The position numbers and the translations under genes were made by a program. Below, in pieces: positions 23,577 through 32,756 of a stretch of DNA of 64,000 nt. The DNA is from Candidatus Rokuibacteriota bacterium (GTDB taxonomy: Bacteria > Methylomirabilota > Methylomirabilia > Rokubacteriales > CSP1-6): the NCBI GenBank assembly GCA_003220435.1, contig QHSL01000061.1:62001-126000 (forward strand), in the 5' to 3' direction. The stretch's first letter is position 1, and each line of letters opens with the position of its first letter. The notes beneath the pieces were generated by a model. It was not told the DNA's origin. It made no database searches and saw only the letters and a list, made by a program, of their open reading frames with translations.

Positions 23577-24563
23577 ATGCGCGTGTTTGCGGTGCTGGCC
23601 TTGGTCGTGGTGATTGCTTGTTCGCTGACGGTCCCGTCCGAGTCCTTCGGTGGATCCGAGACCGACGTGTCCGGCAAGTGGACGGGCTCGTGGGTTGGAA
23701 CCGGCTTGTTCAACTCGGTTCGCCAGGAAAACCTGACCCTCGATCTGGCCCAGGCGGGCGACGCCGGGTACGGCCGCCTGGTGATCGACAACGCGGTCGC
23801 GGCCGAGTCAGTGCCCTGGCAGGTGCGGCAGCAGGGGTTGTTCGGCATCCGGGTCTTCGCCGAGATTTCGGATGGCAAGGTCAAGCTCACCCACGAGATG
23901 GACAGGCGGATCTTCACCGCCGACCTGAAGGTCGTGGGCGATCAGATGGTGGGCACGGTCCGGGGAAGCAATGTTCGCCTGATCCTCTCACGCGACCGCT
24001 CGAGCGCCGTCCCGCAGCCCCCGCAAGCCGCGCAGGCGCCGCCGGCGCCGTCGATGGCGAGCCAGCCGGCGCCGGCCGAGCCCACACCGGCCGCGGCGAT
24101 GCCGACCGAGCCGGAGCCGACGGTCGTGGCACTGGCCCCGGCCCCCGATCAGCCGGAGTCGACCGAGACGCCGAAGGCGGAAGAGCCCGCGCAGCAGCGG
24201 CCGCGCCAGGAGGAGTTCGTCGCGGCGCCCGAGCTGAAGACCATCCACTTCGATTTCGACAAGGCCGTGCTGAGGCCCGACGCGGCCGACGCGCTCACCA
24301 GCAACGCGACCTGGCTCAAGGAGAACGTCGACACGCTCGTGCTCATCGAAGGCAACTGCGACGAGAGGGGCACTGCCGAGTACAACCTGGCGCTCGGCGA
24401 TCGGCGGGCGAAGGCGGCCATGGACTACCTCGAGGCCAACGGCGTCGCCAAGGACCGCATGACGACGATCTCCTACGGCAAGGAGCGACCGGCGTGCACC
24501 GACAACACCGACGAGTGCATGAACCAGAACCGGCGCGCCGAGTTCAAGGTCAAGAGTCGCTGA
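23577..24563 (+). CDS. OmpA/Pal-family peptidoglycan-associated envelope protein
   Basis: 328 residues. Signal peptide (residues 1-22), an N-terminal beta domain of unknown family (residues 25-140), a Pro/Ala/Glu-rich linker (about 145-220), and an OmpA domain with LKTIHFDFDKAVLRPDA and EGNCDERGTAEYNLALGDRRA, the Pal version that binds diaminopimelate of peptidoglycan. CTDNTDEC adds a Cys pair near the end. No lipobox, so unlike Pal it is not lipidated. GGAGG 7 nt before the ATG fixes the start. Confidence 0.88.
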   Translation: MRVFAVLALVVVIACSLTVPSESFGGSETDVSGKWTGSWVGTGLFNSVRQENLTLDLAQAGDAGYGRLVIDNAVAAESVPWQVRQQGLFGIRVFAEISDGKVKLTHEMDRRIFTADLKVVGDQMVGTVRGSNVRLILSRDRSSAVPQPPQAAQAPPAPSMASQPAPAEPTPAAAMPTEPEPTVVALAPAPDQPESTETPKAEEPAQQRPRQEEFVAAPELKTIHFDFDKAVLRPDAADALTSNATWLKENVDTLVLIEGNCDERGTAEYNLALGDRRAKAAMDYLEANGVAKDRMTTISYGKERPACTDNTDECMNQNRRAEFKVKSR

Positions 24564-24634
24564 CGGTGTGATGTGACGGCGCGACCGGAGGGCGGGACCG
24601 TCACCGCCCTCCGGCGCCTGCCGGCCCTGCGCAC

Positions 24635-25699
24635 GTGACCCGATCAACGCGTATCGCCACCGCCCTCCTCCTCGCCGCCGGCGTCGTTCAGTTCGCTCTG
24701 CTCTCCCAAGGGCGCGCCACTAACCTGACCCAGGTCATCGTTCAAGGCCCGGCGTCGGGCGGCCCACGGGTGGCGCTCGGCGTCGAGCCGAAGACCCGCA
24801 AGCGGTACGTCCTGCTGGCCGGACTGCCTGCGTACCCGACGATCGACGTCATGTGCGACGGGAGACGTCGCACGCTCGCGCTGACGCGGCCCGACGACCA
24901 GGCCTATGAAGTGTCCGCGGAGATCGTCACTATGATGCTCGACGCGATCGAGTGCCGCCTGTTCGTCCCCGACCACGACATCGCGCTGGCCCGCCAGCAG
25001 CTGTGGACGGCGTGGGCGACCGCAGCCCGGAACGCCGACGCGCCGCAGGTTCTGCTGGGTCAGGTCGTCGACGTCATCGATGGCAACACGATCCGTGTCG
25101 AGCTCGGTGACCGCGCGGAGACCGTCCGCTACATCGGTATCGACACCAGACAGACCGACCAAACGCCGAGGAGCCCTGAGCCCGGCGGCCGTGACGCATC
25201 CGATGCGAATCGCCAGCTCGTGGCGCGCCAGCAGGTCCGCCTGGAGCTGGACGTCGCGGAGCGAGACCGCAACGGGCACCTGCTGGCCTATGTCTACGTC
25301 GGACCGCAGATGGTCAACGCGGAGCTGGTCCGTCGCGGCCAGGCCGAGGTCCTGACCGTTCCCCCCAACATGCGATACCGCGACGTCCTCGTGACCCTCG
25401 AGCAGGAAGCTCGGGACCAGAAGCGCGGCCTGTGGGCTGAGTTCTCGGGCCCGACCACGCCGACGTCCGTGGCGGACGCCGGCCGCATGGGTCCGTCCGA
25501 GCGGCCCGGGGTCGGTCCCGAGGGGCCCTGGACATGCCCGGCGCTGCAGCCGGTCAAGGGCAGCACCACCGTGTACTCGGGCGGCCGTTGTCTCTACTAC
25601 GTGCCCGAGGGCGAGCTCTACAACGCGACGAAGCCGGACCGGTGCTACAAGTCGGTCGACGACGCGCGAATGGATGGATGCCTGGCGTCGAAGCGGTAG
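24635..25699 (+). CDS. Secreted protein with thermonuclease (SNase) domain
   Basis: 354 residues from GTG. N-terminal hydrophobic segment, a 100-residue region of unknown fold, then an SNase domain (about 140-260): VVDVIDGNTIRVEL, VRYIGIDTRQTD, RDRNGHLLAYVYV. Arg residues equivalent to the catalytic pair are present; the Glu after the first is not clear. The C-terminal end (CPALQPVKG ... TKPDRCYKSVDDA) is a small domain often attached to such nucleases. Role in extracellular nucleic acid breakdown is inferred. Confidence 0.82.
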   Translation: MTRSTRIATALLLAAGVVQFALLSQGRATNLTQVIVQGPASGGPRVALGVEPKTRKRYVLLAGLPAYPTIDVMCDGRRRTLALTRPDDQAYEVSAEIVTMMLDAIECRLFVPDHDIALARQQLWTAWATAARNADAPQVLLGQVVDVIDGNTIRVELGDRAETVRYIGIDTRQTDQTPRSPEPGGRDASDANRQLVARQQVRLELDVAERDRNGHLLAYVYVGPQMVNAELVRRGQAEVLTVPPNMRYRDVLVTLEQEARDQKRGLWAEFSGPTTPTSVADAGRMGPSERPGVGPEGPWTCPALQPVKGSTTVYSGGRCLYYVPEGELYNATKPDRCYKSVDDARMDGCLASKR

Positions 25700-25718
25700 T
25701 CGGCACCCGCCGCTGTCG

Positions 25719-25727
25719 TGCTAGCCT
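25719..25727 (+). promoter_or_regulatory. Extended -10 promoter candidate (TGC TAGCCT)
   Basis: The hexamer ends 9 nt before the GTG at 25737; there is no ribosome binding site between, so leader would be very short or absent. Confidence 0.35.
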
Positions 25728-25736
25728 TGCTCCACC

Positions 25737-26099
25737 GTGGACAAGACCCACGCTCACGCCATCGCCCATGAGTGGGTGAAGGCGTTCAACCGCCACGACC
25801 TCGAAGCAATCCTCTCGCACTACGCCGAGTCGGTAGAGCTCACCTCGCTCCTGGCGACGAGGGTGTTGGGCGATCCGGCGGGAACCGTGCGCGGCAAGCC
25901 GGCCCTGCGCGCCTACTTCGCCAAGGCGCTGGCCGCCTCGCCCGATCTGAGATTCGAGCTGCTCGACGTCTTCACCGGCGTGAACTCGGTGGCCGTGTAC
26001 TTCCGGAACAGCATCCGCGGGCTCCAGATCGAGATCATGGAGCTCGACGCTGACGGGCGGATCGCGAGGGTCCTCGTCCACCATCGGGATCCTGCGTAG
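25737..26099 (+). CDS. NTF2-like / SnoaL-fold protein
   Basis: 120 residues from GTG. AFNRHDLEAILSHYAESVELTS and the closing ELDADGRIARVLVHH strand are typical of the SnoaL/NTF2 cone-shaped fold, used for small-molecule isomerases and many unknown proteins. Function cannot be assigned. The ~240 bases that follow up to the tRNA terminator hold no gene I can support. Confidence 0.8.
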   Translation: MDKTHAHAIAHEWVKAFNRHDLEAILSHYAESVELTSLLATRVLGDPAGTVRGKPALRAYFAKALAASPDLRFELLDVFTGVNSVAVYFRNSIRGLQIEIMELDADGRIARVLVHHRDPA

Positions 26100-26340
26100 C
26101 CCCGCAAGTCGTCGTCCCCCTGGACGCGACTGCAACAGTCTGGTCCCCTAAATCTGCAGTCCTGTCTATTGACCGGAAGCCCTCTCTTCTCGGATCTTCA
26201 GCATCTACGCAGCTGTTCGATCAATCGAAGAGGAAGCTGAGTGAGGAGAGAGGCCGGCGGGACTCCCCCGGGAGTGATCAGGTGATTCGAGAGGGAGCAC
26301 GGTCCGGTGCTTCCGTTAGGGGATCACGGTCAACGAAGAA

Positions 26341-26379
26341 CTGCGGCAGCCGATACTGCACGGGTACCCGCTGCCGCAG
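26341..26379 (-). terminator. Hairpin downstream of the two tRNA genes
   Basis: CTGCGGCAGC (26341-26350) and GCTGCCGCAG (26370-26379) form a perfect 10-bp stem with a 19-nt loop. On the minus strand it lies 16 nt after tRNA-Ala and is followed by TTCTTCGTT, a weak U-tract. Confidence 0.5.
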
Positions 26380-26395
26380 CCTTCATCTCTTAAGT

Positions 26396-26471
26396 TGGTG
26401 GAGCTGAGGGGAGTCGAACCCCTGACCCCAAGACTGCCAGCCTTGTGCTCTCCCAACTGAGCTACAGCCCC
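26396..26471 (-). tRNA. tRNA-Ala(GGC)
   Basis: 76 nt cloverleaf including an encoded CCA. Acceptor GGGGCTG/CAGCTCC, D arm GCTC-AGTTGGGA-GAGC, anticodon loop CTGGCAG (anticodon GGC) and T arm AGGGG-TTCGACT-CCCCT all pair. Read from the minus strand and probably cotranscribed with tRNA-Leu 52 nt upstream. Confidence 0.96.
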
Positions 26472-26523
26472 ACGCGAAGGATCACGCTACAGGGCGCTTG
26501 AACACCCTGTCAAGATTCACTTT

Positions 26524-26609
26524 TGGTACCGGGGGCGGGAGTTGAACCCGCACGCCCTTGCGGGCACCAGATTTTGAGTCTGGCGTGGCTGCCGTTACAC
26601 CACCCCGGC
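26524..26609 (-). tRNA. tRNA-Leu(CAA)
   Basis: 86 nt with the long variable arm of class II tRNAs (TGCCCGCAAGGGCG), acceptor GCCGGGG/CCCCGGT (G1 pairs with U72), anticodon loop CTCAAAA (anticodon CAA) and encoded CCA. A TATACAAT-like box lies about 22 nt upstream of its 5' end (forward 26631-26638). Confidence 0.95.
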
Positions 26610-26676
26610 CCAAATACCTTACGGCTCAGCATTGTATAACCAGCCCGCCCTCGGCCGCCCTACTGAGCGCGCGGGA

Positions 26677-26886
26677 ATGGCCAAGCGGACGAAGAAACGG
26701 TTGGGCCTTGGCGCGCTTTCGGACGAGGCACGGGACATCAGGCGCGTGATACAACCAAGGCAGCAGGCGAATCGTCTCGGCTTTGGCCTAGCGGAGTACG
26801 AAGATAGGCCGTCGTCCCTGCCGGTGGCTTTCGTGAACGGTGCCCGAGACTCGACCAGCCTTGCTAGACGTCGGGCAAATCATTGA
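26677..26886 (+). CDS. Doubtful small open frame (69 aa) after the tRNA genes
   Basis: The frame from ATG 26677 encodes a basic peptide starting MAKRTKKRLGLGALSDEARD. Third-position GC is lower than in neighbouring genes, and no ribosome binding site is clear. It occupies most of the 341-bp gap between tRNA-Leu and the HhH gene. Nothing links it to a family. It may be a fragment left by an element that once integrated near the tRNA genes, or not a gene. Confidence 0.22.
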   Translation: MAKRTKKRLGLGALSDEARDIRRVIQPRQQANRLGFGLAEYEDRPSSLPVAFVNGARDSTSLARRRANH

Positions 26887-26893
26887 AATCCTG

Positions 26894-26902
26894 TGATATA
26901 AC
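26894..26902 (+). promoter_or_regulatory. Extended -10 promoter candidate (TGA TATAAC)
   Basis: Best match to the -10 consensus in this region, 48 nt before the HhH gene ATG, with GAGGAGG between. Confidence 0.5.
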
Positions 26903-26950
26903 CAGAATCGACGCTGAATCGCCGTTCGCCCACTCGCGAGGAGGCCATCG

Positions 26951-27298
26951 ATGACCAGACTCGTTGCCGTGCTGATCGCCGTCGTGTTCGCCGTCGTGGC
27001 GCTCGGTGCTGCGCCGTCGCTGGCACAGACCAAGCCCGCGCCGGCCACGCCCGCCCCGGCCCCGGAGAAGAAGGCGGAGCCCGCCAAGAAGAAGGAGCTG
27101 ATCGACATCAACAGCGCGTCGGAGGATCAGCTGAAGGCACTGCCTGGGGTCGGTGACGCGTACGCCAAGAAGATCGTCGAGGGCCGCCCGTACGCGCGGA
27201 AGGACGAGTTGCCGAAGAAGAAGATCATCCCGCAGGCCACCTACGACAAGATCAAGGATCAGATCATCGCCAAGCAGGACACCGCGAAGAAGAAGTAG
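26951..27298 (+). CDS. Exported helix-hairpin-helix protein (ComEA-like)
   Basis: 115 residues: signal peptide ending near SLAQ (residues 22-25), a Pro/Ala/Lys linker, then a single HhH domain [27 protein letters not shown], the DNA-backbone-binding motif of ComEA, and a Lys-rich tail. ComEA binds incoming DNA in the periplasm during transformation. A comF homologue lies at 50.9 kb, but no other competence gene is visible here. GAGGAGG lies 6 nt before ATG. Confidence 0.85.
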   Translation: MTRLVAVLIAVVFAVVALGAAPSLAQTKPAPATPAPAPEKKAEPAKKKELIDINSASEDQLKALPGVGDAYAKKIVEGRPYARKDELPKKKIIPQATYDKIKDQIIAKQDTAKKK

Positions 27299-27319
27299 CG
27301 AGAGCGCCGAGGACGCGGC

Positions 27320-29464
27320 ATGGGTGAGCGGTCGTTCGCGGAGGACGTCAAGCAGCTCGGGTACGGCGAGGGCGAGATCCTGCGCGGCGAGGGGATTCTC
27401 GCGATCACCAAGGCGCTGCTCCAGTCCGGGGTGAGCTACGTCGGTGGCTATCCGGGCGCGCCGGTCTCGTACCTCATCGACGTCCTGGCCGACGCGAACG
27501 AGCCGCTCCTCAAGCCGCTCGGCATCTACTTCGAGCAGTCGGGAAGCGAGGCGGCCGCGGCCGCGCTCCTGGGCGCCTCGATCAACTACCCGATACGGGG
27601 CGCCGTCACGTGGAAATCCGTGGTCGGCACGAACGTGGCATCCGACGCGCTCTCGCACGTCGCGTCGGCCGGCGTCATCGGCGGCTCCGTGATCGTGATC
27701 GGCGAGGACTACGGCGAGGGCGCGTCGATCCTCCAGGAGCGCACCCATTCCACCGCGCTCAAGTCGTCCGTCCCGCTCCTCGATCCGCGCAACAGCCTCG
27801 ACGCGTTCGCCCGCTTCGTGGGCGAGGGATTCGGGCTCTCGGAGGCGTGCAACCAGCCGGTCTTCTTCTCGATCCGCATCCGCGCCTGCCACATGCGGGG
27901 GACCCTGCGCTGCCGGGACAACGTGAAGCCGGCGATCAGCATGCTGTCGCGGCTCGACTCGCCGAGCTTCAGCATCGACCGGATCAACCTCCCGCCGTTC
28001 ACGTACCAGATGGAGGCGCAGAAGTTCGAGAAGCGTCTGCCGGCGGCGCGGCGCTACATCGTCGAGCACGGGCTCAACGAGCATTTCCGCGGCGCCGAGG
28101 ACCATCTGGGCATCGTGATGCAGGGTGGGCTCTGGAACACGACGCTGCGCGGCCTGCACGCGCTCGGGCTCGCCGACACGCGCGGTCGCACGCCGGTGCC
28201 GCTCCTGGTGCTCAACGCGATCCACCCGCTCGTGCCCGAGGAGCTGATCGGGTTCCTGCGCGGCAAGACGCGGGTCCTGGTCGTGGAAGAGGGGATGCCG
28301 AACTACATCGAGCGCGAGTTGAAGGCGCTGGCTCACGAGGCGCGGCTGCCCGTCGAGATCCAAGGAAAGGACGTCTTCTCGCCGCACGGCGAGTACATCC
28401 CGCAGCTCGTCGTGGGCGGCCTGCGGCGTTTCTTCACCTCGGCCGGCGTCACGTCGCAGTCGACCACCGCGATCGAGGACCGGTACCAGGCGCTCACCGC
28501 CCATCGCGAGAAGGTCGGCTTGGTGCTGCTGGAGCCGGTCGCCAAGCGCCCGCCGTCCTTCTGCACGGGCTGCCCGGAGCGACCGGTGTTCAGCGCGCTG
28601 AAGATCTTGCGCACGCGCGAGCCCGCGATCGGCGATACGCACGTCGCTGCCGACATCGGGTGCTCGACATTCTCGACGCAGGCGCCGTTCAACGTGGGCA
28701 ACTCCGTTCTCGGCTACGGCATGGGGCTTGCCTCGTCGAGCGCGGTCGCGCCGCTCTTCGGCAAGCGGACGATCTCGGTGATGGGCGACGGCGGCTTCTG
28801 GCACAACGGGCTCACCAACGGCGTCGCCAACGCGATGTACAACAAGCAGGACTCGGTGCTCGTGATCCTCGACAACTTCTACGCGGCGGCGACCGGCCAG
28901 CACCACGTGCCGTCGACGGGAACGAACGCCCGAAACGAGCCCCTGCCGATGACGATCCCCGACGCGCTCAAGGGCCTCGGCGTGAAGTGGATCCGCACGG
29001 TGAACTCTTACCGGATCGCCGACGTCATGGGGACGTTCCGCGAGGCGCTGACGACGCGTGTCCCCGGCCTCAAGGTCATCATCGCCAAGAACGAATGCAT
29101 GCTCGAGCGCCAGCGCCGCGAGCGGCCCCGCCTCCGCCGGCTCGCCGCCGAGGGTCACCAGGTCGTCCAGCCGCGCTTCGGCGTTGACCCCGACGTGTGC
29201 ACCGGCGATCACTCGTGCATGCGGCTGAACGGCTGTCCGTCGCTGACCCTGCGCGAGAATCCCGACCCGCTGCGCGAGGACCCGATCGCTCACGTGGACG
29301 AGACGTGCGTCGGCTGCGGCGTCTGCGGGGAGGTTGCCCACGCCGCGGTCCTCTGCCCGTCGTTCTACGAGGTCAAGGTGATCGCGAACCCGACCCGGTG
29401 GACGCGGCTCGTCAGCCGTCTGCGACAGGCCGTCATCCGCCGGCTCGCGGCCGTCACGGCGTGA
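27320..29464 (+). CDS. iorA: Indolepyruvate:ferredoxin oxidoreductase, alpha subunit
   Basis: 714 residues. The N-terminal half is the pyrimidine-binding 2-oxoacid oxidoreductase domain (GYPGAPVSYLIDVL, FEQSGSEAAAAALLG). The thiamine-diphosphate motif starts at Gly489 (GDGGFWHNG ... NAMYNKQDSVLVILDN). A C-terminal ferredoxin domain (about residues 627-695) carries CTGDHSC and CVGCGVCGEVA for Fe-S clusters. It oxidatively decarboxylates aryl-pyruvates from aromatic amino acid breakdown to acyl-CoA and reduces ferredoxin; the assignment to indolepyruvate rather than another 2-oxo acid is by family. The cysteine spacing in the ferredoxin part is less regular than in archaeal IorA. Confidence 0.92.
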   Translation: MGERSFAEDVKQLGYGEGEILRGEGILAITKALLQSGVSYVGGYPGAPVSYLIDVLADANEPLLKPLGIYFEQSGSEAAAAALLGASINYPIRGAVTWKSVVGTNVASDALSHVASAGVIGGSVIVIGEDYGEGASILQERTHSTALKSSVPLLDPRNSLDAFARFVGEGFGLSEACNQPVFFSIRIRACHMRGTLRCRDNVKPAISMLSRLDSPSFSIDRINLPPFTYQMEAQKFEKRLPAARRYIVEHGLNEHFRGAEDHLGIVMQGGLWNTTLRGLHALGLADTRGRTPVPLLVLNAIHPLVPEELIGFLRGKTRVLVVEEGMPNYIERELKALAHEARLPVEIQGKDVFSPHGEYIPQLVVGGLRRFFTSAGVTSQSTTAIEDRYQALTAHREKVGLVLLEPVAKRPPSFCTGCPERPVFSALKILRTREPAIGDTHVAADIGCSTFSTQAPFNVGNSVLGYGMGLASSSAVAPLFGKRTISVMGDGGFWHNGLTNGVANAMYNKQDSVLVILDNFYAAATGQHHVPSTGTNARNEPLPMTIPDALKGLGVKWIRTVNSYRIADVMGTFREALTTRVPGLKVIIAKNECMLERQRRERPRLRRLAAEGHQVVQPRFGVDPDVCTGDHSCMRLNGCPSLTLRENPDPLREDPIAHVDETCVGCGVCGEVAHAAVLCPSFYEVKVIANPTRWTRLVSRLRQAVIRRLAAVTA

Positions 29465-30960
29465 TCGACGCGCCGCTCCTGAGTCTCCTCATCCCCGCGG
29501 TCGGTGGGCAGGGCGGGGGTGTCCTCCTCGAATGGATCGTGGACGCCGCCATCGCCGACGGCTACCCGGTTCACGGCACGTCGATCCCCGGCGTCGCCCA
29601 GCGGACCGGCTCCACCACCTACTACGTCGAGCTCTGCACCGAGCGCGGCGCGTCGACTGACGAGCTGCCGCCGATCTTCTCGCTCTACCCGGTGCCGGGG
29701 GCGCTCGACGTGCTCCTCGCGCCCGAGTTCCTCGAGGTCGGGCGCTCGATCGAGCTCGGGTTCCCGTCTCCGGCGCGTACGACGATCATCGCGAGCACGC
29801 ACCGCCTCTATTCGATCCACGAGAAGATCGCGACGGGCCGCGGGATCTACCCGATCGAGCGACTCGACGCCGCGGCCCGCGCCTTCGCGCGCAAGCTGAT
29901 CGCGTTCGACGCGCTCGCCCTCGCGCGCGAGCACGGCACCGAAGCGAATGCCGTCCTCCTCGGGGCGCTCGCCGGCTCCGGCGCGCTTCCGATCGCCGTC
30001 GAGGCATATCGCACCGCAATCCGGGCCAAAGCGGTTCAGGTGGACGCCAACCTTCGTGGCTTTGAAGCCGGGCTCGCGGTTGCTCTGGCGGCGGGGGCGG
30101 CGGCGGGCGGGGAGGGGTCCCCGGCCGCCGCCGCCCCCGCCGGCCAGGCGCTCTCGGACACCGACATCGAGGCCATGACAGCGGCCTTTCCTCAGAGCTT
30201 GCGGCCAGTGCTGCGGCAGGGGGTCTTGAGGCTCATCGACTATCAGAATCGGGCCTATGCCGAGCGGTATCTCGAGAGGTTGCGGCCGTTCGCTGGAGAC
30301 GTAGAGCTGGGGCAGATCGTGGCGCGGCATCTAGCGGTTTGGATGAGCTACGAGGATGCCGTGCGGGTGGCCGAATTCAAGACTCGGATGAGTCGGTTCG
30401 AAAGGATTCGGAAGGAGAAGGGAGTGCGGGACGGCGAGATCATCGTCACCGACTTCCTCAAGCCTGACCTCGACGAGATCTACGGCGTCCTGCCGTACCG
30501 CCTGGTCGCGTGGTTCGCGAGGTGGGCCGAGCGCCGGTGGCCGCACGGCCGGCCCTCGCTGGGTCAGCACGTGAAGACGACGACCGTGAGCGGGTATTTG
30601 CGCGTCTGGCTGCTCACGCTGCTCCGTCCGCTGCGCCCGATCTCGTACCGCGCCCACGAGGAGCACGCCCGGATCGACCGGTGGCTCGCCGCGGTCGCAC
30701 GGTGTCGCGCATGGGACGGCCTGCTGGCCTGCGAGGTCGCGCGTGCGGCGCAGCTCGTCAAGGGCTACGGCGACGTCCGTCGCCGAATGACCGGCCACTT
30801 CGACCGCCTCCTCGAGGCCGCGACGAAGGCGGGCGAGCATGCCATGGCGAACGGCGGCGACTTCACGGCGGCGCGCTCGCTCGCCGCCCGCTATCGGGCG
30901 CTCGTCCTGCAGGGGCCGGAATCAGAGGCGACGGCGGCGGCCCTGGCGGCGGACGCCTAG
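29461..30960 (+). CDS. iorB: Indolepyruvate:ferredoxin oxidoreductase, beta subunit (long form, DUF6537)
   Basis: 499 residues from GTG overlapping iorA by GTGA. Residues 1-190 are the gamma-type 2-oxoacid oxidoreductase domain (GGQGGGVLLEWIV, HGTSIPGVAQRTGSTTYYVEL). From about residue 220 follows the DUF6537-type extension found in long bacterial IorB proteins. Together with IorA it forms the active complex. A Gly/Ala/Pro linker (around residues 210-230) separates the domains. Confidence 0.92.
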   Translation: MIDAPLLSLLIPAVGGQGGGVLLEWIVDAAIADGYPVHGTSIPGVAQRTGSTTYYVELCTERGASTDELPPIFSLYPVPGALDVLLAPEFLEVGRSIELGFPSPARTTIIASTHRLYSIHEKIATGRGIYPIERLDAAARAFARKLIAFDALALAREHGTEANAVLLGALAGSGALPIAVEAYRTAIRAKAVQVDANLRGFEAGLAVALAAGAAAGGEGSPAAAAPAGQALSDTDIEAMTAAFPQSLRPVLRQGVLRLIDYQNRAYAERYLERLRPFAGDVELGQIVARHLAVWMSYEDAVRVAEFKTRMSRFERIRKEKGVRDGEIIVTDFLKPDLDEIYGVLPYRLVAWFARWAERRWPHGRPSLGQHVKTTTVSGYLRVWLLTLLRPLRPISYRAHEEHARIDRWLAAVARCRAWDGLLACEVARAAQLVKGYGDVRRRMTGHFDRLLEAATKAGEHAMANGGDFTAARSLAARYRALVLQGPESEATAAALAADA

Positions 30961-31655
30961 CTCAGCGCCGCACGGCCGACCAGGGCACGGAGGCGCTCGG
31001 TCTCGTCGGCTCCCAGACGGACGAACGTGAAGGCGTGGCCGTCCTGGTCCACGCGGGTCAGAATCGACATCACGTCCATCGGCGGGCCGCCGTCGGGCGG
31101 CGTGAAGACGACCCGCCCGACCGTGTCCTTCTCGAGCGTCGCCCCCAGTCGCGCCTTGAGACCCGACACGCCGACCTCGACCAGAGTCCCCTGGTGCTCG
31201 CGGCCGTTGTACTCGTGCAGGCGCATCGGAACCGCCAGCCGCGCACGCGACGAGTGGCGCCGATCGAGAGCCGCGGCGCGCTCATCGACGCGGCTCATCG
31301 CGTGCGGCTCCAGGAACATCAGCACCTCGTTCAAGCGCTCCAGCATGACCGGCTTGCCCATGAAGTCAGCGGCGCCGAGTCTCAGACACTCCCGGGCCTG
31401 GGTCTCGTTGACGACCCCGGAGACGGCGACGATCGGGACGCCGAGAGCGCGGACGGGACGGAGCTGGAGGAAGTCGAGGCCGCTCATGCCGGGGAGCTGG
31501 ACGTCGAGGAGGATCGCGTCCGGGCGGTCGCTCGCCAGCTTGGCGAGCGCGGCTTCGGCGGTGTGGACCACCACGGGCTGATGGCCGAGCTCCAGCAGGA
31601 AGTCGCGGAACACATCGCCGAGGTCGATCTGGTCCTCGACAACGAGCACTCGCAT
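30957..31655 (-). CDS. Response regulator with C-terminal PilZ domain
   Basis: 232 residues. Receiver domain with the acidic pair Glu7/Asp8, phosphoacceptor Asp51 (LLDVQLPG) and Lys in GKPVM. From about residue 133 a PilZ domain has RRHSSRARL and VEVGVSGLKA, the RxxxR and D/NxSxxG-type c-di-GMP-binding motifs, with Asp/Asn replaced by Glu/Val in the second. It would join phosphorylation with c-di-GMP sensing; the GGDEF cyclase at 9-10 kb shows this second messenger is made. The stops of iorB and this gene overlap in CTAG. Confidence 0.85.
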   Translation of the reverse strand: MRVLVVEDQIDLGDVFRDFLLELGHQPVVVHTAEAALAKLASDRPDAILLDVQLPGMSGLDFLQLRPVRALGVPIVAVSGVVNETQARECLRLGAADFMGKPVMLERLNEVLMFLEPHAMSRVDERAAALDRRHSSRARLAVPMRLHEYNGREHQGTLVEVGVSGLKARLGATLEKDTVGRVVFTPPDGGPPMDVMSILTRVDQDGHAFTFVRLGADETERLRALVGRAALS

Positions 31656-31714
31656 CTGCGCTCGAGTTTAGCACGATAGGTAGTGCGCCCCACGACGCGA
31701 CGGGTGCACGGGCG

Positions 31715-31737
31715 TGGTCAGACCAGCGTGCTATACT
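31715..31737 (+). promoter_or_regulatory. Promoter candidate for the first nuo operon, with a small palindrome
   Basis: TGC-TATACT (31729-31737) is an extended -10 34 nt before nuoA. TGGTCAGACCA (31715-31725), just upstream, has 5-bp perfect arms and could bind a regulator. GGGAGGAG precedes the TTG start. Confidence 0.5.
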
Positions 31738-31770
31738 GAGGCCCCGGGTCGACTTCGAGGGAGGAGTACC

Positions 31771-32124
31771 TTGTCGGGCTACCAGCCCGTGCTCATCTTC
31801 GCCGCGCTGATCGTCGGGTTCGGCGTCGTGTCGCTCGCGGTGGCGCGGTTCCTGCGCCCCCACCGTCCTGACGCCGTCAAGCTCATGAACTACGAGTGCG
31901 GCGCCGAGCCGATCGGCTCCGCGTGGGTCCAGTTCCCGGCCGGCTTCTATCTGGTCGCGCTCGTCTTCATCGTCTTCGACGCGCTCGCGGTGTTCCTCTT
32001 CCCGTGGGCCCTGATCCTCCGCGCCGCCGGCCTGCCGGCCTTCTGGGTGATGGCCGCGTTCGTCGCGACGCTCGGGCTCGGCTGGCTCTACGCGTACCGG
32101 GAGGGCGTGCTCGAATGGAAGTGA
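31771..32124 (+). CDS. nuoA: NADH-quinone oxidoreductase subunit A (complex I, first cluster)
   Basis: 117 residues from TTG, chosen because GGGAGGAG sits 5 nt upstream and the family start aligns there. Three membrane helices; [31 protein letters not shown] carries the conserved loop and the buried acid. Overlaps nuoB by 10 bases. Confidence 0.95.
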   Translation: MSGYQPVLIFAALIVGFGVVSLAVARFLRPHRPDAVKLMNYECGAEPIGSAWVQFPAGFYLVALVFIVFDALAVFLFPWALILRAAGLPAFWVMAAFVATLGLGWLYAYREGVLEWK

Positions 32125-32756
32125 AGCCGCCCGTTCCGCAGATCCCGCCGCCGGTCTGGGGCGAGTTCAAGGATCTGCAGGAGTGGGAAAAGCATCACCA
32201 GACGCGCGCGGACGACGACAAGACCTCGAACGCGCTCGCCTCGATCGCCGACGTGATCCACCACATGCCGGGCGGCTGGATCGTCACCACCTCCACCGAC
32301 AAGATCTTCAACTGGGCGCGCAAGTCCTCGATCTGGCCGGTGACGTTCGGTCTGGCGTGCTGCGCGATCGAGATGATGGCCACGTTCGCGTCGCGCTTCG
32401 ACGTGGAGCGCTTCGGCATGGTGCCGTGGGCCTCGCCGCGTCACTCCGATCTCATGATCGTGTCAGGCACCGTGACCATCAAGATGGCGCCGATGCTGAA
32501 GCGGATCTACGACCAGATGCCCGACCCCAAATGGGTGATCTCGATGGGCTCGTGCGCGAACTCCGGCGGCCCGTTCCGCCACGGCTACCACGTCGTGAAG
32601 GGCGTCGACCGCGTCGTGCCCGTCGACGTCTACGTCCCGGGATGTCCTCCGACTCCCGACTCGCTCATGTATGGGCTGCTCAAGCTCCAGGCCCAGGTCG
32701 ACGAGTTCCAGAAGACCGGCAAGCGCTCCGCGACGTCCGATTCCAGGGGAGCATGA
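32115..32756 (+). CDS. nuoB: NADH-quinone oxidoreductase subunit B (first cluster)
   Basis: 213 residues. The N2 [4Fe-4S] cluster ligands are Cys82, Cys83, Cys147 and Cys177 ([23 protein letters not shown]). An N-terminal extension of about 50 residues (Pro-rich, then charged) precedes the core and is absent from the second NuoB of this window. Confidence 0.96.
   Translation: MEVKPPVPQIPPPVWGEFKDLQEWEKHHQTRADDDKTSNALASIADVIHHMPGGWIVTTSTDKIFNWARKSSIWPVTFGLACCAIEMMATFASRFDVERFGMVPWASPRHSDLMIVSGTVTIKMAPMLKRIYDQMPDPKWVISMGSCANSGGPFRHGYHVVKGVDRVVPVDVYVPGCPPTPDSLMYGLLKLQAQVDEFQKTGKRSATSDSRGA

Noticed and set aside
26610-26950. tRNA-associated integrated element
   Set aside because: No integrase, attachment-site repeat or cargo is visible; only a doubtful 69-codon frame.
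26864-29341. 825-codon minus-strand frame opposite iorA
   Set aside because: iorA on the plus strand has clear motifs; the antisense translation is low-complexity charged sequence.
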